From: Cupriavidus oxalaticus
Lineage (GTDB): Bacteria; Pseudomonadota; Gammaproteobacteria; Burkholderiales; Burkholderiaceae
Direction: 5' to 3'
NCBI RefSeq assembly: GCF_016894385.1
Contig: NZ_CP069812.1
Coordinates: forward strand, 3,038,001-3,102,000
Length of the DNA: 64,000 bases
Translations under genes and position numbers: made by a program
Shown here: in pieces, positions 25,714 to 37,523 of the stretch
Numbering within the stretch: position 1 is the first letter of the stretch
Layout: the number at the start of each line of letters is the position of its first letter
Notes under the pieces: generated by a model
Database searches by the model: none
Told to the model about the DNA's origin: nothing
Seen by the model: the letters and a program-made list of their open reading frames with translations, nothing else

Positions 25714-26889
25714 GTGAGCAAACCCATGAGCGAAGCCGCCAGCGAACTGCCCCGCATCCACTGGACCGAGGATGGCACCGAGCGCAGCGCCGCGTGGCGC
25801 TCCGAGGCCGGCAACCCGCCGCCGCGCCGCGTGGTGGTCGCCGACGACACCACCAGCGCCGACACCGCGTACCGGCTCGCCTGCGAGGGCACTGCCCTGC
25901 TGTGGCGCGGCGACTTCCAGAACGCCCGCCAGCTGCTCAATGCCATGGCGCGGCGCACCGAGCGCAAGCCCAAGAAGGCCAGCCGGCCGGGCCAGAAGGC
26001 CAAGGGCGCGCCCGGCTCCGCCACCGAGGCCTTCCACCTGCACCGGCTGGCGCAGTCGCAGCGCGCCCGCACGCTGGGCATGCTGCTGCTGCCGTTCGAG
26101 GCCGACCACAGCGTGCCGCTGCGCCGCGCGCCCGATGTGCGCGAAGCCTGCGAGCAGGCCTACGGTCCGGCGGGCGAGCCCTATGTGGCATCGCTGCGCG
26201 AGCTGCTGGGCATGATCGGCGCCTATGAATGGCGCAGGAAAGGCGTGGAGATTCCCGCGCTGGAAGACCGCATCCATCCCTGGTACGGCGTGTTCTCGCC
26301 GGTGCGGGGCGAGTATGTCGACCTGGTTGCCGCCGAGCCGCTGCCTTCGAAGACACTGGCCTTCGATATCGGCACCGGCACCGGCGTGCTGGCCGCGGTG
26401 CTGGCCCGGCGCGGCGTGCAGCGCATCGTCGGCACCGACCAGGACCCGCGTGCGCTGGCCTGCGCACGCGAGAACATCGGCCAGCTCGGCTACGCCGCCC
26501 AGGTCGAGATCGTGCAGGCCGACCTGTTCCCGGAAGGCCGCGCGCCGCTGGTGGTGTGCAACCCGCCGTGGGTGCCGGCCCGGCCCAGCTCGCCGGTCGA
26601 GCGCGCCGTCTACGACCCGGACAGCGCCATGCTGCGCGGCTTCCTCGATGGGCTGGCCGCGCACCTGGAACCCGGCGGCGAAGGCTGGCTGCTGCTGTCC
26701 GACCTGGCCGAGCACCTGGGCCTGCGCCCGCGCGCGCAGCTCGAAGGCTGGATCGAGGCCGCGGGGCTGAAGGTGCTGGGCCGCTCCGATATCCGCCCGC
26801 GCCATCCGCGCGCCGCCGACCCCAGCGATCCGCTGCACGCGGCGCGCTCGGCAGAGGTAACTTCGCTCTGGCGGCTGGGCGTGCGCTGA
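25714..26889 (+). CDS. Class I SAM-dependent methyltransferase with NPPW motif
   Basis: A 391-residue protein. The N-terminal 200 residues have no obvious domain; the C-terminal half is a Rossmann methyltransferase with motif I LAFDIGTGTGVLAAVLARRG near residue 215 and motif IV VVCNPPWVPA near 288. NPPW/NPPY marks amino-methyltransferases acting on glutamine or adenine/guanine exocyclic amines (PrmC, HemK, RlmF types). The substrate is unknown. GTG 25714 follows GGAGG at 25705-25709 and is taken as the start; ATG at 25726 is an alternative. It follows cysB by 85 nt and is probably independent of sulfur metabolism. Confidence 0.8.
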   Translation: MSKPMSEAASELPRIHWTEDGTERSAAWRSEAGNPPPRRVVVADDTTSADTAYRLACEGTALLWRGDFQNARQLLNAMARRTERKPKKASRPGQKAKGAPGSATEAFHLHRLAQSQRARTLGMLLLPFEADHSVPLRRAPDVREACEQAYGPAGEPYVASLRELLGMIGAYEWRRKGVEIPALEDRIHPWYGVFSPVRGEYVDLVAAEPLPSKTLAFDIGTGTGVLAAVLARRGVQRIVGTDQDPRALACARENIGQLGYAAQVEIVQADLFPEGRAPLVVCNPPWVPARPSSPVERAVYDPDSAMLRGFLDGLAAHLEPGGEGWLLLSDLAEHLGLRPRAQLEGWIEAAGLKVLGRSDIRPRHPRAADPSDPLHAARSAEVTSLWRLGVR

Positions 26890-26927
26890 CCACCGACAGC
26901 CCAAAGCCAGATGCACCTGAAATGCCC

Positions 26928-26998
26928 CGTCATTCCCGCGCAGGCGGGAATCCAGCGTCTTTAAAGCCGCTGGGTCCCCGCCTGCGCGGGGACGACAT
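26928..26998. repeat. Dispersed inverted repeat (ATTCCCGCGCAGGCGGGAAT type)
   Basis: Two hairpins, CATTCCCGCGCAGGCGGGAATCC and GTCCCCGCCTGCGCGGGGAC, face each other with flanking CCAGCG/CGCTGG arms around an AT-rich centre. This matches a common short dispersed repeat of betaproteobacterial genomes. It sits after the methyltransferase gene and could stabilise or end its transcript. Confidence 0.8.
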
Positions 26999-27097
26999 GT
27001 CAGACATTCAGGGCATGTCGGCACCAGGCAATCGCCGTGCATCTCCCATTGAAGTTCGGCTATCCTTCCCGTCACAAACAAGACCGGAGGAGACAAG

Positions 27098-28267
27098 ATG
27101 CCGAAGTTGCCCCGCCTGCTGCCCAGCGCCCTGCTTGCCACCCTGCTCTGCACCAGCGCCGCCGCGCTGGCCGATATCCGCGTCGGCATCGACGTGTCCA
27201 CCACCGGGCCGGCGGCCTCGATCGGCATCCCCTCCAAGAACACCGTGCTGATGTGGCCGCAGACGCTGGGCGGCCAGAAGGCGCACTACGTGATCCTGGA
27301 CGACGGTTCCGACCCGGCCGCGGCGGTGCGCAACGTGCGCAAGCTGATTTCCGAGGAAAAGGTCGACGTGATCGTCGGCCCCAACATCACCCCGACCGCG
27401 CTGGCCGCGCTCGACGCCGTGTCCGAGGGCGAGACGCCGATGGTGGCGCTGGCCGCGTCGGCGTCGATCGTCGAGCCGCAGACCGACGCCAAGCGCCGCT
27501 GGGCCTTCAAGATGCCGCAGAACGACTCGCACATGGCGACCGTGCTGACGGAGTACATGAGCAACCACGGCATCAGGACGGTCGGCTTCATCGGCTTTGC
27601 CGATGCCTATGGCGAAAGCTGGTGGCGCGAGTTCTCCAGGCTGGCCGAAGTGCGCAAGATCAAGGTCGTCGCCAACGAGCGTTTCTCGCGCAACGACACC
27701 TCGGTGACCGGCCAGGTGCTCAAGCTGATGGCGGCCAACCCCGACGCGGTGCTGATCGCCGGCGCCGGCACGCCCTCGGTGCTGCCGCAGAAAACGCTGG
27801 GCGAGCGCGGCTACAAGGGCAAGGTCTACCAGACCCACGGCATCGCCACCTGGGAATTCCTGCGCATGGGCGGCAAGGACGTGGAAGGCACGCTGTTCCC
27901 GACCGGCCCGGTGGTGGTCGCGCGCCAGTTGCCCGAAAGCCACCCCGTACGCAAGGTCGCGCTGGACTTCGTCAACCGCTACGAGGGCAAGTACGGCGCC
28001 GACAGCGTGACGCAGTTCGCCGGCGACGCCTGGGGCGCGTGGCTGCTGCTGGACGACGCCGCGCGCCGCGCGCTCAAGACCGGCGCCCAGCCCGGCACGC
28101 GCGAATTCCGCGCCGCCATGCGCGACGCACTGGAATCGACCACCAATCTCACCATCCCCAACGGCGTGTTGAACCTCAACGCGAAGGACCACCAGGGCTT
28201 CGACCAGCGTTCGCGCGTGATGGGGGTGATCCGCAACGGCAAGTTCGCCTATGCGGGCGACAAGTAG
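27098..28267 (+). CDS. ABC-type branched-chain amino acid (LivJ-like) periplasmic binding protein
   Basis: A 389-residue type-I periplasmic binding protein. A signal peptide ends near AAALA (residue about 24) and the mature protein starts DIRVGIDVSTTGPAAS. The family phosphate/ligand motifs VDVIVGPNITPTAL and FIGFADAYGESWW are present. No permease or ATPase genes are adjacent, so it is an orphan component that may share another Liv transporter. It precedes a beta-hydroxyacid dehydrogenase by 41 nt. The ligand is unknown and could be an aromatic or branched acid rather than an amino acid. Confidence 0.88.
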   Translation: MPKLPRLLPSALLATLLCTSAAALADIRVGIDVSTTGPAASIGIPSKNTVLMWPQTLGGQKAHYVILDDGSDPAAAVRNVRKLISEEKVDVIVGPNITPTALAALDAVSEGETPMVALAASASIVEPQTDAKRRWAFKMPQNDSHMATVLTEYMSNHGIRTVGFIGFADAYGESWWREFSRLAEVRKIKVVANERFSRNDTSVTGQVLKLMAANPDAVLIAGAGTPSVLPQKTLGERGYKGKVYQTHGIATWEFLRMGGKDVEGTLFPTGPVVVARQLPESHPVRKVALDFVNRYEGKYGADSVTQFAGDAWGAWLLLDDAARRALKTGAQPGTREFRAAMRDALESTTNLTIPNGVLNLNAKDHQGFDQRSRVMGVIRNGKFAYAGDK

Positions 28268-28308
28268 CCAGCGCCCGCCGAATCCCGCATTCTGAAAGGA
28301 AGCATCGC

Positions 28309-29193
28309 ATGACCACCACTTCCACCCCTTCCGTCACGGTTGCCTTCATCGGCCTGGGCGCCATGGGCTCGCACATGGTCCGCCACCTGCTGGCCGCCGG
28401 CCACACCGTGCGCGCCTTCGTGCGCCGCCCCGAGGCCGCCGAAGCCGCGCGCGCCATGGGTGCGGAGCCGTTCTTCACGCCCGCCGAGGCCGCGCGCGGC
28501 GCCAGCGTTGTCTTCACCAACGTAACCTCGTCCGACGACGTGCGCGAAGTGCTGCTGGGCGAGCAAGGCGCGGTCCACGGCGCGGCGCCCGGCACGGTCT
28601 GCGTCGACCACAGCACCATCTCGCCGGTGGTCACGCGCGAGATCGCCACGGCACTGGCCGCGCGCGGCCTCGAGGCGCTCGACTGCCCGGTTTCGGGCGG
28701 CACTACCGCCGCCGCATCCGGCAAGCTGACCATCATGGTCGGCGGCAAGCTCGAGGTGCTGGAACGCGTGCTGCCGCTGCTGGAGCTGCTGGGCACGACC
28801 ATCACGCATATCGGCGACAACGGCGCCGGCCAGGTGGCCAAGCTGTGCAACCAGATCGCGCAGGTGGTCAATATCGAAGGCATCGCCGAAGCCATGCGCT
28901 TTGCCTCGGCGCAGCACGTCGATACCGGCCGCGTGCTGCAGGCCATGTCGACGGGCATGGCGGGCAGCCGCATGCTCGACCTGATGGGGCCCAAGATGGT
29001 GTCGCGCAATTTCGCCGCCGGCATCGAGGCGCGGCTGCACGACAAGGACTTCGGGCTGGCGCGCGCTATCGCCGAGGAAATCGGCCTGGACCTGCCGGCG
29101 ATGCAGGCCACCTCGGCGCAGCTGCGCACGCTGATGGCCAACGGCTGGGGCAAGGACGATACCTCGTCGCTGCTGCGCGTGCTGGAGGGCTGA
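28309..29193 (+). CDS. NAD(P)-dependent beta-hydroxyacid dehydrogenase (3-hydroxyisobutyrate dehydrogenase family)
   Basis: A 294-residue protein with the N-terminal Rossmann motif VAFIGLGAMGSHMVRHLLAAGH, the substrate motif DCPVSGGTTAAASGKLTIMVGG near residues 124-145 and the catalytic lysine in GAGQVAKLCNQI near residue 175. Related enzymes oxidise 3-hydroxyisobutyrate or reduce tartronate semialdehyde or glyoxylate. The start at ATG 28309 is preceded by GAAAGGA. It is likely co-transcribed with the binding protein before it. Confidence 0.9.
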   Translation: MTTTSTPSVTVAFIGLGAMGSHMVRHLLAAGHTVRAFVRRPEAAEAARAMGAEPFFTPAEAARGASVVFTNVTSSDDVREVLLGEQGAVHGAAPGTVCVDHSTISPVVTREIATALAARGLEALDCPVSGGTTAAASGKLTIMVGGKLEVLERVLPLLELLGTTITHIGDNGAGQVAKLCNQIAQVVNIEGIAEAMRFASAQHVDTGRVLQAMSTGMAGSRMLDLMGPKMVSRNFAAGIEARLHDKDFGLARAIAEEIGLDLPAMQATSAQLRTLMANGWGKDDTSSLLRVLEG

Positions 29194-29201
29194 GGGCCTG
29201 C

Positions 29202-30128
29202 TCAGGCGCCTGTCAGGCGCAGGACGGCGCGCACCAGCGGGCTGTCGGCTTCGCCGAAGCCATCGAGCACATTGAAGTGATGACAGCCCGGCAGCACGAG
29301 ATCGCTCGCCGCCGGACTGCGGACATTGGCGGGCCACGCCGCCCGCATCAGCGCATGCTGGCGGTGGTATTCGGCCGCTTCCAGCTCGCCCACCGCGAGC
29401 GACAGCGGCGCGGCGGTGGCCGGCGCCATGTACGCCGGCGACAGGCGCGCCACGTCATCCTCCGACAGCCGCAGGTCGCATTGCAGGAACGCGGCGCGGC
29501 GCAGCGGCTCCATGTCGTACAGCCCGCTGACCGAGAGCCCGCCCTTGACCAGGTCCGCGGGCAGGTCTGGCGCCAGTTGCGGCCAGCGTGCCGCCATCAG
29601 CATCGCCACCAGGTGGCCGCCGACGGAATGCCCGGCGGCGAACAGCCGCTGCGGGTCATGCCGCAGCTCGCCGGATTGCCGGTACAGCCACGCCACGCCG
29701 CGCAGCACCTGCCGCACGATGTCGGGCACCGTCACCGATGGCACCAGCGAATAATTGACCACGGCCACCGACACACCCAGCGCCGGCAGCACGCTGGCGA
29801 CGAAACTGTGGTCGCGCTTGTCCAGCGCGCGGTAGTAGCCGCCGTGGACGAACACCAGCAGCGGCGGCGCCGCGCCGTCATCGGCCGGCGCCGTCGCCGG
29901 GAAATAATCCAGCGTCTCATCCTGCGGATGCCGCGAACCCGCATCGGCATAGACCAGGTCCGCGACAAAGCCACCGCGCTCGCGCACCTGCGCCGACCAT
30001 TCACCCCAGCGCGCCATATGCGCCGGGTTGTCCGGCACATTGGCGCGGTTGTTGTATTCGCGGTCGTAGAAGACGGGGTCCTGCGAGGGCAGGCTGGCAA
30101 GGCTCGCCAGCGAGGCTTGGTCGGTCAT
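29202..30128 (-). CDS. Alpha/beta hydrolase, arylformamidase-like
   Basis: A 308-residue alpha/beta hydrolase of the esterase/arylformamidase group. FVHGGYYRALDK carries the oxyanion hole, AAGHSVGGHLVAML contains the nucleophile Ser, and CHHFNVLD near the C-terminus holds the catalytic His. The start ATG 30126-30128 (MTDQASLASL) is preferred; an ATG at 30221 would add 31 residues and overlap the upstream promoter region. It is convergent with the dehydrogenase gene, only 8 bp apart. Hydrolysis of N-formylkynurenine or a similar ester or amide is suggested by family resemblance only. Confidence 0.82.
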   Translation of the reverse strand: MTDQASLASLASLPSQDPVFYDREYNNRANVPDNPAHMARWGEWSAQVRERGGFVADLVYADAGSRHPQDETLDYFPATAPADDGAAPPLLVFVHGGYYRALDKRDHSFVASVLPALGVSVAVVNYSLVPSVTVPDIVRQVLRGVAWLYRQSGELRHDPQRLFAAGHSVGGHLVAMLMAARWPQLAPDLPADLVKGGLSVSGLYDMEPLRRAAFLQCDLRLSEDDVARLSPAYMAPATAAPLSLAVGELEAAEYHRQHALMRAAWPANVRSPAASDLVLPGCHHFNVLDGFGEADSPLVRAVLRLTGA

Positions 30129-30256
30129 GGCGGTCGGTGGGTGCGGGGTCGGGACTGGTTTCGCGCGGGCGTCGGTGATGCACGCGGTGACGGCGATGCT
30201 AACCGCAATCGCCATGCACAAGTTATCCGGACCATTCCCATCGCCACGGCGGCCGG

Positions 30257-30285
30257 TTGTCGGTCGGGGCGAATTGCGGCATAAT
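30257..30285 (+). promoter_or_regulatory. Sigma70 promoter of tRNA-Leu
   Basis: TTGTCG (30257-30262) and CATAAT (30280-30285) are separated by 17 bp and lie 41 bp upstream of the tRNA 5' end, as expected for a tRNA promoter. Confidence 0.6.
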
Positions 30286-30326
30286 CGCCGGCTCAGCCCG
30301 GCATCGGTTCCGATGCCGTCACACCT

Positions 30327-30411
30327 GCCCGGGTGGTGAAACAGGTAGACGCAGGGGACTCAAAATCCCCCGCCGCAAGGCGTGTCGGTTCGAGTCCGAC
30401 CCCGGGCACCA
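30327..30411 (+). tRNA. tRNA-Leu (anticodon CAA)
   Basis: The acceptor stem GCCCGGG pairs with CCCGGGC, followed by A and an encoded CCA. The anticodon arm GGGGACTCAAAATCCCC has CAA at 30361-30363. A long variable arm (CGCCGCAAGGCG) and TTCGAGTCC in the T arm confirm a class II leucine tRNA of 85 nt. Confidence 0.97.
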
Positions 30412-30464
30412 GATTTCCTCCAAAGCAATTAGCCGTCCACATGATGGGCGGCTCGGGCTCATGC

Positions 30465-30749
30465 TCAAACCTCGATTTCGTCGAGCTTGTGCGTCTTCAG
30501 CCAATCGCGCACCAATACGTTGAGCCGAGTTTGCCAACGAGGCCCGCTCGCCTTCAGGGCTTCCAGGACATCGTCATCGAGACGCACAGTGGTGGCCGTC
30601 TTCGTGGTACCGCGCGGACGGCCGCGCCCTCGTTTGACGACCTTGTCGCCCTTCAGCAAGTCGGCCTGCTTGAAAAATTCGTCCGTCAGCTCCGGCGCGT
30701 CATCGGGATCAACCCAGGTAGTGGAGGTATCGCGCTTGTTCCCGTTCAT
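30465..30749 (-). CDS. brnA: BrnA-family antitoxin
   Basis: A 94-residue protein with the BrnA layout: a variable N-terminus, a basic RGRGRPRG linker, and a C-terminal ribbon-helix-helix (TATTVRLDDDVLEALKASG, then RLNVLVRDWLKTH). BrnA neutralises BrnT and represses the operon by binding DNA as a BrnA-BrnT complex. Its start overlaps the end of brnT by 41 bp, so the two are translated from one message in the order toxin, antitoxin. Confidence 0.88.
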   Translation of the reverse strand: MNGNKRDTSTTWVDPDDAPELTDEFFKQADLLKGDKVVKRGRGRPRGTTKTATTVRLDDDVLEALKASGPRWQTRLNVLVRDWLKTHKLDEIEV

Positions 30750-30981
30750 TGGCTTTCCTCATGCTGATGATGCGGCGCGCTTCGCCGCGCGTCGTCCATA
30801 CCATGACGACCATGCGGCCATCCAGCGTTCCGACAGTGATATAGCGGGGCTCGGGATAGCGTTCCCGTGTGTCTTCGCCCGTGAAATGGGTGCCTGCGAA
30901 GACTTCGGCGGCCCGAGCAGAATCGAGCCCGCGCTCGCCAAGGGTCTTGTCGCGCTTGGCGGGATCGAATTCATTGATCAC
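30709..30981 (-). CDS. brnT: BrnT-family ribonuclease toxin
   Basis: A 90-residue protein with the BrnT pattern: INEFDPAKRDKTLGERGLDSARAAEVF at the N-terminus, RYITVGTLDGRMVVMVWTTRGEARRIISMRKA in the RelE-like core. BrnT cleaves RNA and is activated under stress. GTG at 30979-30981 fits the family start; an in-frame ATG at 31062 would add 27 residues not seen in the family, so it was not used. The pair lies 54 bp from the tRNA-Leu 3' end. Confidence 0.82.
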   Translation of the reverse strand: MINEFDPAKRDKTLGERGLDSARAAEVFAGTHFTGEDTRERYPEPRYITVGTLDGRMVVMVWTTRGEARRIISMRKANEREQARYLHYLG

Positions 30982-31192
30982 GGTATTAATTGTACTTACA
31001 AATATTAGGGGCAGGCAACAGTATTTTTGTACGTACGAAATTAGCTCTACATCACCGGCCAACTACCTCACACCGCTTCTACCCTCGATTTCTTCCGGCT
31101 GAAGGTTGAAGGGGTGTCGGACAGCGCCCACTGGTGCCCATGCGCCTGGCTTCATATCCTATGGGCATTGCGACCCGTCAACCGGAGCCACC

Positions 31193-31936
31193 ATGAGCCG
31201 ACTGACCCTCCCCGCCCTGGCCTGCGCCACCCTCCTGGCCGGCTGCGCCGGTGCCAATGTGGAAAACCTGACCCAGGCCGGCGGCAGCCTGTTCACCGCG
31301 GCCACGCTCTCGGACACCAACGTCAAGACGCTGTCCGACCAGTCGTGCGCGGAAATGGACCAGAAGAACACCATCGCGCCGCCCGACAGCACCTATGCCA
31401 AACGGCTCGCGAACGTGATGAGCGGCCTTGGCAATACCGGGCTGCCGCTCAATGCCAAGGTCTACGTGACCAAGGACATCAATGCGTGGGCCATGGCCAA
31501 CGGCTGCGTGCGCGTGTACAGCGGGCTGATGGACTTCCTCAGCGACGACGAGGTGCGCGGCGTGGTCGGACACGAGATCGGCCATGTGGCGCTGGGCCAC
31601 ACCAAGGCGGCGATGCAGGTGGCCTACACCACCGCCGCGGCGCGCGGCCTGCTGGGATCTACCGGCATCGCGTCGCTGACCGCGCTGTCGTCGTCGCAGA
31701 TCGGGGACCTGGCGGAGACGTTCGTCAATGCGCAGTTCTCGCAGCGCCAGGAGACGGCTGCGGACGACTACTCCTTCAACCTGCTGACCAAGAACGGCGC
31801 CAACCGGCAGGCGCTGGCGTCGGCGTTCCGCAAGATGTCGCAGCTGGACGGCGGGCAGTCGAGCATGCTCAGCACGCACCCCGGTTCACTGGAGCGCGCC
31901 AAGCATATCGAAGATCGCCTCGCCGGCGGGCGCTGA
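31193..31936 (+). CDS. M48-family metallopeptidase lipoprotein (LoiP/YcaL-like)
   Basis: A 247-residue protein with a lipoprotein signal (LLAGC, lipid-modified Cys18) and an M48 peptidase domain. The zinc motif HEIGH is at residues 127-131 in VVGHEIGHVALGH; the third ligand is in QRQETAADDYSFNLL; and STHPGSLERAKHI closes the domain. It should sit at the periplasmic face of the outer membrane and degrade damaged envelope proteins. ATG 31193 is used; the open frame upstream has no signal sequence. Confidence 0.9.
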   Translation: MSRLTLPALACATLLAGCAGANVENLTQAGGSLFTAATLSDTNVKTLSDQSCAEMDQKNTIAPPDSTYAKRLANVMSGLGNTGLPLNAKVYVTKDINAWAMANGCVRVYSGLMDFLSDDEVRGVVGHEIGHVALGHTKAAMQVAYTTAAARGLLGSTGIASLTALSSSQIGDLAETFVNAQFSQRQETAADDYSFNLLTKNGANRQALASAFRKMSQLDGGQSSMLSTHPGSLERAKHIEDRLAGGR

Positions 31937-31953
31937 GCGCACCGCATTCTTTT

Positions 31954-31988
31954 GCGGCCGCCGCCCCCCGTTCGGGGGACGCGGCCGC
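31954..31988 (+). terminator. Strong GC hairpin after the M48 lipoprotein gene
   Basis: GCGGCCGC (31954-31961) pairs with GCGGCCGC (31981-31988), enclosing CCCCC/GGGGG. It starts 18 nt after the stop codon. There is no T tract, so it may stabilise the 3' end rather than terminate. The 335-bp gap up to 32271 also holds a second small hairpin (GCCGG/CCGGC near 32099-32115) and no gene. Confidence 0.5.
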
Positions 31989-32271
31989 TCCCCGCGTACC
32001 TCCCTCCAGACATCGCACACGTCATGCGCAATGCCGCGCGCATTCGCCGCGCGCGGAATGTTGACAGCGTTTAATTCAGCCCCAAAAGCTTTCAATATGC
32101 CGGCCCGAAACCGGCGGGGATAATGCCTCACGCTGCATTTGCCGGTCGATGCAGGTGCAGATACCAATGCGCGCTGCAGATGCGGCCGCGGCCCCGGCGC
32201 CGTGTCCGCGCGGCGGCCCGCGTGGCATCGCAGTCATTGTCTTTCCCGCCCCGAGGACACGCCGCCGCGCC

Positions 32272-33963
32272 ATGGAAATGCTCTCCGCCCTGCTCGCAGG
32301 GCAGCCAGAAATCGCACTGTTCCTTGCGCTCGCGGTTGGTCATGCGATCGGCGCGATTCGCTTCGGCCCGTTCCAGCTTGGCGGCATCTGCGGGACGCTG
32401 GTCGCCGCGCTGGTGATCGGGCAGTCCGGCGCGCATCTCGACAACGACGTCAAGAACGTGGCCTTTGCCGTGTTCATCTTTGCGCTGGGCTTCACCGGCG
32501 GTCCGCAGTTCTTTGCCAATGTCGGGCGCGAATGGCGCATCGGCCTGCTGTCGCTGGTGGAAGTATTCGTGCTGCTGGCGCTGCTGGCCATCGCGGTACC
32601 GCTGCTGCGGCTGGACCAGGGCACGGCGGCAGGATTGCTGGCCGGTGCCGCCACTGAATCGGCGGTCATCGGCACCGCTTCCGAGGCGATCGCACGGCTC
32701 GGCGTCCCGGCCGAGCAGGTGCGCGTGCTGCAGACCAATATCGTCACCGCGTACAGCGTGACCTACCTGTTTGGCCTGGTGTCGATCGTGCTGTTCACCA
32801 GCCAGCTCGCGCCATGGCTGCTGCGCGTGAACCTGCGCGAATCCGCCGCGCAGCTGTGGCAAAAGCTCGGCGGCGAAAACGACATGGGCGACGGCCAGCA
32901 CAGCGCGCTGCCGCTGCTGGTGGGCCGCCTGCTGCGCGTCGAACGGATCGTGGGCAAGACCGTCATCGATGCCGAACGGACCGTGCAGCTTGGCGTCACC
33001 ATTCGCCGCATCCGCCGCGGCGGCGACACCTTCCGGCCGGCGCCGGCCGAAATCCTGCGCGACGGCGACGTGATCCTCGCCGTGGGCCGGCGCGACGCGA
33101 TGGTCGACTTCGCGCGCAACGTCGGCACCGAGCTGCCCGACGAACCCGGCATGGATGCCGTGCAGGCCGAGCAGGACGTGCTGCTCACCCGCAAGGAAGT
33201 CGCCGGCCTGTCGCTGGCGCGGCTGCGCCAGGTGGCCGACGTCGGGCTGGCGCGCGGCGTCTACATCCAGCGCATCACGCGCATGGCGCATCGCATTCCA
33301 CCGCTTGCCGGCACCGTGCTGCGCCGGGGCGACGTGCTGACGCTGAGCGGGCCACAGGAAGCCGTGCAGCGCGTGGTGCCGGAGCTGGGCTACCCGGTCA
33401 CGCCGACGGTCAAGACCGACTTTGTGTTCCTCGGCATCGGCGTGCTGCTGGGCATGCTGCTCGGCGCGCTCAGCGTGAAGGTGGGCCAGGCCGACCTGAC
33501 CCTGGGCACCGGCGGCGGCTGCCTGGTATCGGGACTGATCTTCGGCTGGCTGCGCGCACGCGCACCGGTGGTGGGCTCGCTGCCGTCGCCGGCGGCGGAG
33601 ATCCTCAAGGATTTCGGGCTGGCCACGTTCATTGCGGCGGTGGGCCTGTCCGCAGGGCCGGACGCGGTCAAGCTCGTGCGCGAATACGGATTGATCCTGC
33701 CGGTGGCCGGCGTCCTGGTCTCGGTGGTGCCCGCTGCGATCTCGCTGGCGCTCGGCCACTGGTGGCTCAGGCTGGAAACCCCGATCCTGCTCGGCGCGGT
33801 CGCCGGCCAGCATTGCAGCACGCCGACCATCATGGCGCTCACCAACGCCGCCGGCAACGGCACGCCGGTGATCGGCTACACCATCACCTATGCCATTTCC
33901 AACGTGCTGCTGCCGCTGCTCGGCCCCATCGCGGTGGCAATGGCCGGCGCGCTGGCGCGCTAG
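32272..33963 (+). CDS. AspT/YidE-family antiporter (aspartate:alanine exchanger family), copy 1
   Basis: A 563-residue membrane protein of the aspartate:alanine exchanger (AAE) family. The first half has about five helices (ALFLALAVGHAIGAIRFGPF, FALGFTGGPQFFANVG), then two TrkA-C/RCK-like cytosolic domains at about residues 205-370, then a second half with IAAVGLSAGPDAVKL and five or six helices. The family exchanges aspartate for alanine and so generates proton motive force when joined to aspartate decarboxylation. It starts at ATG 32272; the longer frame from 32149 is unsupported. A second homologue follows 99 nt later, and then aspartate 4-decarboxylase. Confidence 0.88.
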   Translation: MEMLSALLAGQPEIALFLALAVGHAIGAIRFGPFQLGGICGTLVAALVIGQSGAHLDNDVKNVAFAVFIFALGFTGGPQFFANVGREWRIGLLSLVEVFVLLALLAIAVPLLRLDQGTAAGLLAGAATESAVIGTASEAIARLGVPAEQVRVLQTNIVTAYSVTYLFGLVSIVLFTSQLAPWLLRVNLRESAAQLWQKLGGENDMGDGQHSALPLLVGRLLRVERIVGKTVIDAERTVQLGVTIRRIRRGGDTFRPAPAEILRDGDVILAVGRRDAMVDFARNVGTELPDEPGMDAVQAEQDVLLTRKEVAGLSLARLRQVADVGLARGVYIQRITRMAHRIPPLAGTVLRRGDVLTLSGPQEAVQRVVPELGYPVTPTVKTDFVFLGIGVLLGMLLGALSVKVGQADLTLGTGGGCLVSGLIFGWLRARAPVVGSLPSPAAEILKDFGLATFIAAVGLSAGPDAVKLVREYGLILPVAGVLVSVVPAAISLALGHWWLRLETPILLGAVAGQHCSTPTIMALTNAAGNGTPVIGYTITYAISNVLLPLLGPIAVAMAGALAR

Positions 33964-34062
33964 CCGGACCGATGCCAGCGCGCACCCCGCTGACCGATCA
34001 CCATCCCCCCAAGACGATGCAACGCCTCTACCAACCCGCATCACTCGCTTCAGGAGCCTTCG

Positions 34063-37463
<3,401 letters not shown>

Positions 37464-37484
37464 GCCTTCGTTGGCGTGCGCTGA

Positions 37485-37511
37485 GGCCCGGCATGATGCC
37501 GGGCCTTTTTT
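37485..37511 (+). terminator. Intrinsic terminator after asdA
   Basis: A perfect stem GGCCCGGCAT/ATGCCGGGCC is followed directly by T6 and ends 12 bp before the convergent hutG stop. Confidence 0.92.
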
Positions 37512-37523
37512 GGGCGTTGCGCC

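Noticed and set aside
30982..31062. 27-residue N-terminal extension of BrnT from an upstream ATG
   Set aside because: The extension is hydrophobic and Cys-containing, unlike BrnT proteins, which begin at the INEFDPAKR-type segment.
30412..31192. Search for an att site repeating the tRNA-Leu 3' end
   Set aside because: No copy of the TTCGAGTCC to CCA end was seen downstream and no integrase gene is present, so no island boundary is claimed.
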